Shown: positions 35,979-44,499 of the stretch, in pieces
Numbering within the stretch: position 1 is the first letter of the stretch
Layout of the letters: every line of letters starts with the position of its first letter
NCBI RefSeq assembly: GCF_030068605.1
Contig: NZ_JASJOU010000012.1
Location: forward strand, 248,001 to 312,000
DNA from: Xanthocytophaga agilis
GTDB taxonomy: Bacteria; Bacteroidota; Bacteroidia; Cytophagales; 172606-1
Direction: 5' to 3'
Length of the DNA stretch: 64,000 bases
The notes under the pieces: generated by a model
Database searches by the model: none
Told to the model about the DNA's origin: nothing
The model's input: only the letters and a program-made list of their open reading frames with translations
Made by a program: the position numbers and the translations under genes

Positions 35979-38900
35979 CTATTGTTTAATACTGGCTGTC
36001 TGAATCTGGTAATTGGAAATAGATTTATATATCCAATCCTGAATTCGTTTCCGAATACCATATCTAGCCAGTTTATTATTATCTGGATTAGGATATACAC
36101 GATTAGAAAGAAATATGTATACCAGATTTTCATCAGGATCAACCCACACAATTGTACCTGTAAAGCCTGTATGACCAAAAGAATTTTTAGAAGCAAATTC
36201 TGATACACTGCCTCCACCATCATTTCTGGGTCTATCCCATCCTAATCCTCTTCGATTGCCTTTGTTATAAGATCTGGTGAAAGTAGGTAATGTGTTATCC
36301 TGGAAATACCGCCTTCCTCCATAATAACCCTTTTGAAGATTCATCTGCATAAGTATGGCCAAATCATTTGCAGTACCAAATAACCCTGCATGGCCAGCCA
36401 CTCCTCCCATCATAGCAGCCCCTTGATCATGAACAGTTCCCCGAATTAGACTACGACGAAAATATACATCTCTTTCTGTTGGTGCTATACATTCCTGTCC
36501 ATAAGTACAGAGAGGGTTAAACAACAACTCATCCGCTCCCAATGGATCATAGAAGTTTTGCTTTAAAAACTGATCAATAGGCTGATTTAGTAACCGTTCT
36601 GCTATTTTATGCAGAATATAGAAACTCACATCACTATACTCAAAATTATATTTTTCCTGAAAAGCTGGCTTATGCAGCAAACGTGATCCAATAGTCCATT
36701 TCCAAATGGAGTCTCTCATAGACGTTGTTCCATACATTCCAGGTGTAACCTCTACATTAAACTTATCCGATTTCTCAGGGCTATAGTATTCTGGTAACCA
36801 CCCCTGGCGGGTAATTGTACGATCCCAGTGTGACTGAAAAGCGACCAAACCTGCCTGATGCATTAATACATCTCTAACCAGAATATTTTCTTTGTTTGTC
36901 CCAGCCAACTCTGGCAGATAAGCAGATACTTTCTGATTAACATCTAATATTCCTCTTTCATGTAAAAACATGATAGCCTGTAAAGTTGCGGATACTTTTG
37001 TGACAGAAGCAAGGTCATAGATAGTATGCTTACTTACAGGCTCCAAGGTATCATAGGTCATATACCCGTAAGCCTTATCAAAAATCACCTTTCCATCTTT
37101 GGCTACTAATACCTGGCATCCGGGCATTGTATGATCTTCAATGGCACGTAAACATATTTTGTCTATTATTTCTAAAGTTTCGCCTTTCATGCCAACCCGT
37201 TCAGGGACTGAATATCCCAGTCTGGCAATGGAGGTTGTAATAACCCCTGTTCCAACCTTCAACGCCTCACTTGCAGTTACAGGTAAACGACCATTAGCAC
37301 CCAATGCACCAAATAAAACCTGAGGGACCAGACGTCTGGTAATCTCATTATCTTCATATGCACAAAGCAGTGTATTTACTTTCTCAAAGTATTTAAGACT
37401 ATAGGGTGTTCCAAAAACCGCTAATACTACATTGGTTTTTGTCCGAAGCCGTTCTATCAGACTTCGAGAAGAGGCACGTATACCGTAAGCTTGTCCTGGC
37501 AGATTATTCAGATCATGCAAACTGATAATAACAACTTTGTATTGGCTTAGTCGTTTAATCATCTTTTGTAGTGCAACTTCAGAGGTATCTTTATCTGCAA
37601 TAGCATAATTGGCAACAGTAGTATAATTGCCAATTATTTCCTGGAAAGTATTTCCTTTTGGCAAACCAATGGATACACACGCAAACGTTGTTGTATCCAG
37701 ATGGACTAAAGGCACCAGTATATTCGTATTTTTAACAACTGTAATTGCCTGTTCATATAATTCTTCATTAATTGCCTGAATCTCTGGCTTATTTAAATCG
37801 CTATTCAGTGATTCGGTTTCTATGGGTTTACGAGCATGTAATCCTGTCCAGTATTTAGTAGCAAGTATCTTTTTTACGCGGACGTCTACATCGTTCTGCA
37901 ATGAATTTTTTCCCTTTAATGCTTTCTTTACTCTGGCAACCGCTTCCGGCACGTTTTCAGGAAATAATAAGACGTCATTTCCTGCCTGAATTGCCATTGC
38001 TTCAATATCCCCAGGCTTGTAAAGCTTAGTTACAGCTTTCATATTCAAGGCATCGGTAAACACCAATCCAGGAAATCCAATCTGTTCTTTTAATAAGTCA
38101 GTCACTACTGATTTAGACAAAGTGGAAGGAATAATCTTTCCCTTTTCAAAAGATGGAACAGCCAAATGCCCCACCATTAAACCGCGTAGTGTATCCTGAA
38201 TAAGACGTCTGAAGGGAAATAGTTCCTGTTGCTCCAGTTGATCTAATGTCTTATTTAAAATAGGCAGCGACTGATGAGAGTCTGCATCAGTGTCTCCATG
38301 TCCGGGAAAATGCTTTGCTACAGCTAAAACACTATTACTCTGAAATCCTCGCATATACGCAACCCCTTTAGCAGCAACATTCAGTTTATCTTCTCCAAAA
38401 GACCGATAACCAATAACAGGATTGCGTGGATTACTATTGATATCTACAACAGGTGCAAAATTAATCTGTACTCCTAGTCTTTTACATTGGCGAGCCACTT
38501 CAGCACTCATACGAAGAATTGCTTCGTTGCTGCGTATCGCACCCAACGTCATAGCATATGGAAACCTTACTGTACTATCTAAGCGCATGGAAAGTCCCCA
38601 CTCAGCATCCATCCCTATGAGAAGGGGTACTTTTGCTAAAGATTGATAGTGGTTAGTAAGTTGAGCTTGTTCCAAGGGGGTTCCCTGAAAAAAGATAATC
38701 CCACCTATGTGATAGGTATTAATCAGTGTCTCAATGCCTTTGATATCAGCTTTTGCACTATCTGAATAAGCTGCTACCATGAACAATTGTCCTAAACGTT
38801 CATCAGGCGTGAGTGCATTAAATACGCTATCTACCCATTGGCGTTCTTTCTCGCTATAGGGAATCTGTGGCTTTATAGTTTCTTTCCGAACTGTTGTTGC

Positions 38901-39026
38901 AGAGAACAAGATCAGTGAAGAAAACAATATGGCGACTAAGATCTTTTTCAGGAAAACAGGCTTTAATGCCTTCACTTTAAGGAAATTCAAATCCAATGAT
39001 GCGGTTCTTGGTAATGTAATCAGCAC
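35979..39026 (-). CDS. GH3 beta-N-acetylhexosaminidase-like protein fused to serine beta-lactamase domain
   Basis: 1015 residues. An N-terminal hydrophobic stretch (about 28-45) acts as signal or anchor. Residues about 60-600 form a glycoside hydrolase family 3 region with KHFPGHGDTDADSH, characteristic of NagZ-like hexosaminidases, and nucleophile Asp325 in GLVFTDALN, plus a C-terminal GH3 domain. Residues about 640-1010 form a class C beta-lactamase-like domain with SxxK at Ser674-Lys677 (DLASVTKVS), YSD (FEYSDVSFY) and HTG (FGHTGFTG). The combination fits peptidoglycan recycling or muropeptide processing in the periplasm. The fusion is known in Bacteroidota. Rdx gene follows. Confidence 0.92.
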   Translation of the reverse strand: MLITLPRTASLDLNFLKVKALKPVFLKKILVAILFSSLILFSATTVRKETIKPQIPYSEKERQWVDSVFNALTPDERLGQLFMVAAYSDSAKADIKGIETLINTYHIGGIIFFQGTPLEQAQLTNHYQSLAKVPLLIGMDAEWGLSMRLDSTVRFPYAMTLGAIRSNEAILRMSAEVARQCKRLGVQINFAPVVDINSNPRNPVIGYRSFGEDKLNVAAKGVAYMRGFQSNSVLAVAKHFPGHGDTDADSHQSLPILNKTLDQLEQQELFPFRRLIQDTLRGLMVGHLAVPSFEKGKIIPSTLSKSVVTDLLKEQIGFPGLVFTDALNMKAVTKLYKPGDIEAMAIQAGNDVLLFPENVPEAVARVKKALKGKNSLQNDVDVRVKKILATKYWTGLHARKPIETESLNSDLNKPEIQAINEELYEQAITVVKNTNILVPLVHLDTTTFACVSIGLPKGNTFQEIIGNYTTVANYAIADKDTSEVALQKMIKRLSQYKVVIISLHDLNNLPGQAYGIRASSRSLIERLRTKTNVVLAVFGTPYSLKYFEKVNTLLCAYEDNEITRRLVPQVLFGALGANGRLPVTASEALKVGTGVITTSIARLGYSVPERVGMKGETLEIIDKICLRAIEDHTMPGCQVLVAKDGKVIFDKAYGYMTYDTLEPVSKHTIYDLASVTKVSATLQAIMFLHERGILDVNQKVSAYLPELAGTNKENILVRDVLMHQAGLVAFQSHWDRTITRQGWLPEYYSPEKSDKFNVEVTPGMYGTTSMRDSIWKWTIGSRLLHKPAFQEKYNFEYSDVSFYILHKIAERLLNQPIDQFLKQNFYDPLGADELLFNPLCTYGQECIAPTERDVYFRRSLIRGTVHDQGAAMMGGVAGHAGLFGTANDLAILMQMNLQKGYYGGRRYFQDNTLPTFTRSYNKGNRRGLGWDRPRNDGGGSVSEFASKNSFGHTGFTGTIVWVDPDENLVYIFLSNRVYPNPDNNKLARYGIRKRIQDWIYKSISNYQIQTASIKQ

Positions 39027-39577
39027 GACAGTTCTGAAATTGTAAACGGTGAATGGATAAGAAAGTTTCGGCTGAAAGCAGTATTCTTATGATTTATGAA
39101 AAAGTTGTATAAGTGAATCCTCATTTTATATCCTTTCTGCAGTTATGTGTCTGGCATTCAGATTAGCGATAAACAAGAGGATATTCTACAAAGTTTTTAT
39201 AAAATCTTTGAATTATTAACGCAAAAGTAGCGTTTTTCAGTGAAAACTCTATACGCTTCGTATAGGTATGTATGTAAAATGTCAATAAAACAAGTAAATC
39301 TTCACTAGTTGAGCGCTTTTTTCTAGAGAAACTCATTTTCAACAGATAGTCAGATACATACATATAGCTGTGCACTGAACTTTTAACTTCTTTTTTTACT
39401 CCCGAAAAATATGCGCATTTTTGCATTATAGTTATGAAATAGCAGATGACAATAAAATGTATGAGCTATTTTAAAAGATAAATGTATTGAAGATCTGTAG
39501 AATAAGTGCCATCAGGTCAGACAGTTTGTCAATCGAAAAAATGTGATTCTGCCACGTCTTTTTTATGTACTATCTTT
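39027..39577. other. Divergent interval GH3 fusion / mutL
   Basis: 551 bases, AT-rich. ORFs here are short and low-complexity. Apart from the possible -7 element at 39222-39229 I see no repeat or structured element. Confidence 0.45.
39222..39229 (-). promoter_or_regulatory. Possible -7 element upstream of the GH3 fusion gene
   Basis: The minus strand reads TACTTTTG, matching TAnnTTTG, about 200 bases before the ATG at 39026; a long leader makes this uncertain. Confidence 0.3.
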
Positions 39578-41494
39578 ATGAATGATATCATTAAACTGCT
39601 ACCCGACTCTATTGCTAATCAAATAGCTGCCGGAGAAGTAGTACAACGCCCTGCATCAGTAGTAAAAGAATTATTGGAGAATGCGATTGATGCGCAGGCA
39701 AAACATATCCAGCTAATTGTAAAAGATGCAGGGAGAACTTCGATTCAAGTTATCGATGATGGGATTGGCATGACTGAGACAGACGCCCGCATGTGTTTTG
39801 AGCGTCACGCTACCTCTAAGATCCGGCAAGCCAATGATCTGTTTGCAATCCGAACTATGGGGTTTCGCGGAGAAGCAATGGCGTCTATTGCTGCAGTAGC
39901 ACAAGTTGAATTGCGTACCCGGCAAGCTCAGGCAGAGATTGGAACCATGATACGTATTGAAGCCTCCGAACTAAAAGCTCAGGAGCCGGTTAGTACACCT
40001 GTAGGCACTCATATTCTTGTAAAAAATCTGTTTTTCAATGTTCCTGCCCGTCGTAATTTCCTTCGGTCAAATGCAGTTGAAATGCGGCATATTCTGGATG
40101 AATTTCAACATGTAGCTTTGGCACACCCTGAAATTTCTTTTACAATGTATCAGAATGATCTTGAGACATACAACTTACCTTCAGGCAAATTAAGTCAGCG
40201 AATTGTTAATCTATTTGGAAAATCATACAGAGATCAGCTGATTTCCTGTCAGGAAGGTACAGACTATGTAACTATTACAGGATACATAGGAAAGCCTGAG
40301 TTTTCCAAAAAGACTCGAGGAGAACAGTTCTTTTTTGTTAATAAACGTTTTATCAAGCATAACTATCTTCATCATGCTATAATGACCGCATATGAAGGCT
40401 TATTACCAGATGAGAGTTATCCATTCTACACACTATTTATCGAAATAGATCCTGCTCATATTGATATTAACGTACATCCCACCAAAACAGAAATCAAATT
40501 TGATGATGAAAGAGCTATTTATGCAGTAGTTCAATCTACCATACGCAAAGCATTGGGAATGCATCATCTCTCTCCAACTCTGGACTTTGATCAAAGTACC
40601 AGCTTTATGTTTTCTACACCTGCCACTGAAACTAAAAACGGAAATAGTCAGTCTTCTTCAACTAATCTCTTTTCTACTCCTCCTAAAACAAGTGGGAGTA
40701 CTCATAGCAGTCCTGAAAAACAGAATGCCAACTTCATTACTATTGAAAGTGATCTTCGCAGACAAAATAACCAGAAAAACTGGTCAGTGTTGTACAAAGA
40801 TTTTCAGGAAGCATTTCCTAAAGAGCAGGTAAAACAAGAAGAACCAGAACAAATTGTACTTACTCTTGAGAGTAAAGTTAACCGATTGCCAGGAGATACA
40901 ATATCTTCGTCATCTGAACGTCTTGAGAACGAGGGGTTGGCATATCAGATGCACAACAGCTATATTGTATCACAAGTATCCAATGGCATGATGTTGATAG
41001 ATCAGAGAGCGGCACATGAACGTATTTTGTATGAGAAGTTCCTGAATACACTTAGTAAACGGAATGGGACTAGTCAGCAACTGTTATTTCCTAAAGTTGT
41101 TGAACTTAGCTTACCAGATTTTGAGCTTGTTATGGAAATAACGGACGAAATAAAACATTTGGGTTTTGAGATTGGAATTCTGGGACGAAATACTGTTGCC
41201 ATACAAGGTATTCCTGCTGATATCCCTGATGGACAGGAGAAAGAGGTGCTGGAAGGATTGATTGAGCAGTTCAAATGGCACCAATCAGAATTAAATTTGG
41301 GACGTAGGGAAAATATTGCACGTTCACTTGCCAAAAGATCTGCGATAAAACATGGCCACAGACTTACAGGTATTGAGATGCAAAATCTGATAACGCAATT
41401 GTTTGCTTCTTCTAATCCTAATTATGCACCTGATGGAACACCAACACTAATAATCTTAACGTTAGATAAAATAGGAAGTTTCTTTACTAAATAA
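39578..41494 (+). CDS. mutL: DNA mismatch repair protein MutL
   Basis: 638 residues from the ATG at 39578; the frame is open further to a GTG at 39506, but NDIIKLLPDSIANQIAAGEV is the standard family N-terminus. The GHKL ATPase parts are clear: KELLENAIDA (Asn/Glu), DDGIGM, and TMGFRGEAMASI. Residues about 330-445 form a poorly conserved Ser/Gln-rich linker. The C-terminal dimerisation domain has DQRAAHERILYE at 475-486, where the usual DQHA metal-site His is Arg477. The stop codon lies inside a 22-bp terminator stem. Works with MutS in mismatch repair; endonuclease activity is uncertain. Confidence 0.97.
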   Translation: MNDIIKLLPDSIANQIAAGEVVQRPASVVKELLENAIDAQAKHIQLIVKDAGRTSIQVIDDGIGMTETDARMCFERHATSKIRQANDLFAIRTMGFRGEAMASIAAVAQVELRTRQAQAEIGTMIRIEASELKAQEPVSTPVGTHILVKNLFFNVPARRNFLRSNAVEMRHILDEFQHVALAHPEISFTMYQNDLETYNLPSGKLSQRIVNLFGKSYRDQLISCQEGTDYVTITGYIGKPEFSKKTRGEQFFFVNKRFIKHNYLHHAIMTAYEGLLPDESYPFYTLFIEIDPAHIDINVHPTKTEIKFDDERAIYAVVQSTIRKALGMHHLSPTLDFDQSTSFMFSTPATETKNGNSQSSSTNLFSTPPKTSGSTHSSPEKQNANFITIESDLRRQNNQKNWSVLYKDFQEAFPKEQVKQEEPEQIVLTLESKVNRLPGDTISSSSERLENEGLAYQMHNSYIVSQVSNGMMLIDQRAAHERILYEKFLNTLSKRNGTSQQLLFPKVVELSLPDFELVMEITDEIKHLGFEIGILGRNTVAIQGIPADIPDGQEKEVLEGLIEQFKWHQSELNLGRRENIARSLAKRSAIKHGHRLTGIEMQNLITQLFASSNPNYAPDGTPTLIILTLDKIGSFFTK

Positions 41495-41543
41495 TAGAAA
41501 AACAAACAGGTACCTATACAAGTACCTGTTTGTTTTTCTATTA
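41492..41543 (+). terminator. Terminator overlapping the mutL stop codon
   Basis: Perfect 22-bp inverted repeat (41492-41513 with 41522-41543), loop of eight. The left arm begins with the TAA stop codon, and the right arm runs into T-rich sequence. Confidence 0.85.
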
Positions 41544-41604
41544 TTATTTTTTTGGCGATTATTGTATTTGAACATTTCTAATACTACAACCTTGATTATA
41601 TACG

Positions 41605-42402
41605 ATGGGCTTTTCTCTCACACCAATGGTAAGAAATCTCTTACTGATAACTATAGTAATATTTTTCCTTCAGGGACCTTTTAACCTGATTCCTAGATTT
41701 GCACTTTATCCTTTCTTATCCAACTACTTTATTCCATTTCAGCTTGTAACATATATATTTTTGCATGGGGGGCTAGGACACATATTCAGCAATATGTTTG
41801 GATTAGTCATGTTTGGACCAATGCTGGAACGTGTATGGGGACCATCCAGATTTCTGGTGTTCTATCTTATTACAGGAATAGGGGCGGGATTGATTCATAA
41901 TGGGATAAACTATTATGAAGTAATGAAGATGGAGAAAGCTGCCAATGTTTACCTAATGGACCCAACTGCTTCAAACCTTTCTACATTTACAAGTGAAAAT
42001 GAACACTTGCTCTCTCAAAGGTTTACTATGGAGTTTCTGGATAAGTTTGATAAAGATCCCAATAATCCAGACTATATTCAGTTAGGAAAAAAGTTTGTTC
42101 GTGATCAAATTGATCAATACCTGAATAATCCAAATCTTGGCACAGTAGGGGCATCAGGAGCATTATTTGGTATTATGGCTGCGTTTGCCTTGCTTTTTCC
42201 TAATACCGAATTATTATTTTTGTTTTTTCCCATTCCCATCAAAGCAAAGTATTTTGTACTTTTGTATGGCATCTATGAATATTATTCAGGTATACATCGT
42301 ACAGAAGGTGATAATGTAGCTCACTTTGCTCATTTGGGTGGCATGTTATTTGGATTTATTCTTGTAAAACTTTGGGGAACAAACCGACAACGCTTTTATT
42401 AA
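41605..42402 (+). CDS. Rhomboid family intramembrane serine protease (first of two)
   Basis: 265 residues, six predicted membrane helices. The catalytic pair is present: Ser184 in GASGALFGI and His243 in HFAHLGGMLFGF. HGGLGHIFSNMFGL and the following FGPMLERVWGPSRF are the typical L1 loop/TM2 region with the Arg. A charged soluble insertion of about 75 residues (about 105-180) splits the membrane region. It probably cleaves membrane proteins; targets unknown. A second rhomboid follows after 107 bases. Confidence 0.92.
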   Translation: MGFSLTPMVRNLLLITIVIFFLQGPFNLIPRFALYPFLSNYFIPFQLVTYIFLHGGLGHIFSNMFGLVMFGPMLERVWGPSRFLVFYLITGIGAGLIHNGINYYEVMKMEKAANVYLMDPTASNLSTFTSENEHLLSQRFTMEFLDKFDKDPNNPDYIQLGKKFVRDQIDQYLNNPNLGTVGASGALFGIMAAFALLFPNTELLFLFFPIPIKAKYFVLLYGIYEYYSGIHRTEGDNVAHFAHLGGMLFGFILVKLWGTNRQRFY

Positions 42403-42443
42403 ATAGGATTCATTGCTTTTAGCAATTTTTGATTTTAAAATTC

Positions 42444-42451
42444 TATTTTTG
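42444..42451 (+). promoter_or_regulatory. Putative -7 element for the second rhomboid gene
   Basis: TATTTTTG, a match to TAnnTTTG, 58 bases before the ATG at 42510. Confidence 0.4.
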
Positions 42452-42509
42452 TTCAGAGAATTAAGCAATAACTTGTATCTGTGCGTCATGGCACATTGAC
42501 ACAACGACT

Positions 42510-43412
42510 ATGACCGGCATTGTTGATGATTTTAAAAATGCGTTTCGTAAGCAAAATAATGGATTGGTGCAGATTATTCTCATCAATGTCGTTATTTTCT
42601 TGGTGATGATTACTCTTTTCTGGATTTTCAAGGCGGCAGATAAACGTGAGTATTTCATGTCATTGGAAGAAAACCTATATCTGCCAGGAGATATCAAAAA
42701 ATTTCTTTTTCATCCCTGGACTTTAATAACATACTTTTTTGTCCATAGTTTGGAAGGACCTTTCCATATTTTATTTAATATGCTATTCCTTTACTGGTTT
42801 GGGAAGCTAATAGATGAATATCTGGGAAGTCGCAGGTTAGTTAACTTATATATATTGGGAGGCATTGCTGGAGGTATCTCCTACCTGATTCTGGCAAATC
42901 TCATTCCTGGTTTTTCAAATAGCCGGTTGTTAGGGGCATCGGGAGCTGTTTATGCTGTTGTAGTTGGTGCAGCAACCTTAATGCCTAATTATACATTCTT
43001 TCTTTTTCTTCTAGGCCCTGTCAAAATCAAATACATAGCTGGCTTTTATGTAATTACATCTTATATAAGTCTTGCCGTTAATGGTGAAAACATGGGTGGT
43101 AATATTGCTCACCTGGGTGGAGCGCTGATGGGGTTTTTGTTTATTACCCAGTTAAACAATGGGAATGATTTGGGACGTCCTATTAGTCGCTTTTTAGAAT
43201 GGGTAAAAGGTTTATTCCAAAGTAAACCTAAAATGAAGGTTACTTATCGTAGTACCACTACTGTTACAACTAAAGCAACTTCTCCTACTTACAGTGGTAC
43301 TCCTGATGACGATGAGATTGATGCTATTCTGGATAAAATTAATCGCTCAGGTTACGAGAGTTTAACTAAGGAAGAAAAACAAAAGCTATTCCGCGCAAGT
43401 CAGAAGAATTAA
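42510..43412 (+). CDS. Rhomboid family intramembrane serine protease with DUF6576-like tail
   Basis: 300 residues. Membrane domain about 20-225 with Ser144 in GASGAVYAVV and His201 in NIAHLGGALMGF. HILFNMLFLYWFGKLIDEYLG is the conserved TM2 region. Unlike its neighbour it has a soluble C-terminal tail of about 70 residues; the end DDDEIDAILDKINRSGYES, followed by LTKEEKQKLF, is a conserved tail in many Bacteroidota rhomboids (recalled as DUF6576). The first rhomboid is upstream and an AlbA_2 gene follows 71 bases later. Confidence 0.92.
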   Translation: MTGIVDDFKNAFRKQNNGLVQIILINVVIFLVMITLFWIFKAADKREYFMSLEENLYLPGDIKKFLFHPWTLITYFFVHSLEGPFHILFNMLFLYWFGKLIDEYLGSRRLVNLYILGGIAGGISYLILANLIPGFSNSRLLGASGAVYAVVVGAATLMPNYTFFLFLLGPVKIKYIAGFYVITSYISLAVNGENMGGNIAHLGGALMGFLFITQLNNGNDLGRPISRFLEWVKGLFQSKPKMKVTYRSTTTVTTKATSPTYSGTPDDDEIDAILDKINRSGYESLTKEEKQKLFRASQKN

Positions 43413-43483
43413 TAAATCTCAGGTTTACGCCTGAAAATAGGCGCTTATTACTGGTCTTTTCCTTTTATTTTAGTTGAAAGACA

Positions 43484-44128
43484 ATGGACTTCGCCACTAT
43501 GAAAGCCTTGGTCAAGCAGGGCGAAGGTATAAATATTGAATTTAAGCTTAAAGCTGCTCATCCGGATAAAATTGTTCGGGAAATTGTAGCTTTTGCAAAC
43601 TCAGAGGGAGGAAATTTATTGGTTGGGATCAGTGATGATCAGCAAATCAAAGGAGTAAAGTTTGTTGATGAGGAAGAATATATTCTGACAAGAACCATTG
43701 AAAAATATTGTAATCCTCCTATACATTATCAAACATACCGTATCCCTGTAGGAGAAGAACGACATGTATTGGTATTAACTATCCCACCGAGCAGTGAAAA
43801 ACCTCATTATGTGCTGCATGATCTGGATAACAACATTGGTAAAGCGTATGTGCGGCTAGCAGATAAAAGTATTCAGGCAAGCAAAGAAATGCGTGAAGTT
43901 TTGAAGGGAGAGAGAAAACAACGTAATATTCGTTTTCAATATGGAGACAAAGAAAAAATACTTATGCAATATCTGGGTGCAAACCAATCTATTACAGTAA
44001 GTCAATTTATGTCCGCTGCAAACATTTCCCGCACTATTGCTTCCAGAACCTTAGTGCTTTTGGTGTTGGCGCATGTATTGAAAATATCACCTCATGAAAC
44101 AGAAGACTTTTTTACAGTACGAGAATAA
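43484..44128 (+). CDS. AlbA_2 domain protein (ATP-binding/Schlafen-like)
   Basis: 214 residues, cytosolic. The AlbA_2 domain (about 5-120) shows GEGINIEFKLKAAHPDKIV and EIVAFANSEGGNLLVGISD, then IPPSSEKPHYV and YVRLADKS, all typical. The C-terminal part (about 150-214) is a helical, probably winged-helix DNA-binding region (ILMQYLGANQSITVSQFM, ANISRTIASRTL). Members act as transcription regulators or, in animals, as Schlafen helicase/RNase relatives. Function here unknown; it lies after the rhomboid pair, with no defence genes around. Confidence 0.85.
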   Translation: MDFATMKALVKQGEGINIEFKLKAAHPDKIVREIVAFANSEGGNLLVGISDDQQIKGVKFVDEEEYILTRTIEKYCNPPIHYQTYRIPVGEERHVLVLTIPPSSEKPHYVLHDLDNNIGKAYVRLADKSIQASKEMREVLKGERKQRNIRFQYGDKEKILMQYLGANQSITVSQFMSAANISRTIASRTLVLLVLAHVLKISPHETEDFFTVRE

Positions 44129-44499
44129 ATTAAGTTCCATTTAATAAGACTATTTTACCATCTTTCTTACATCAGTGAATATCCTCTGTTTTAGAAAAAA
44201 ATATTTTCTTCTAAAAAAGTAGCAGACATTTTTACAGAAAAACAGGTATAGCTTTATTTCCTTTCTTCTACTTTTTATTCAAAAGATGTATATAGATACA
44301 TTTTTTCCTTCCATGTTTTTTATAATCATTTCCTTTCTTACTCTTTACTTTTCAGAGATCTTTGGAAAAGGCAGAATGATGCAGGAACTTTGTATTGCAT
44401 TACTACTTGGATTATAAGCTCTTAGCTTTTAATCAGGAACTATGACTTGGGTTAATTTTTTTACCTTTCTACACTGTTATATTTTAACCAGAAAAACAA
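44129..44499. other. Interval between AlbA_2 and the M1 peptidase gene
   Basis: 371 bases, AT-rich, no supported ORF or repeat seen. The M1 promoter should lie here. Confidence 0.4.

Noticed and set aside
43484-44128. AlbA_2 protein as a Schlafen-like defence gene
   Set aside because: No defence partners, mobile genes or atypical composition around it; housekeeping regulators have the same domain.
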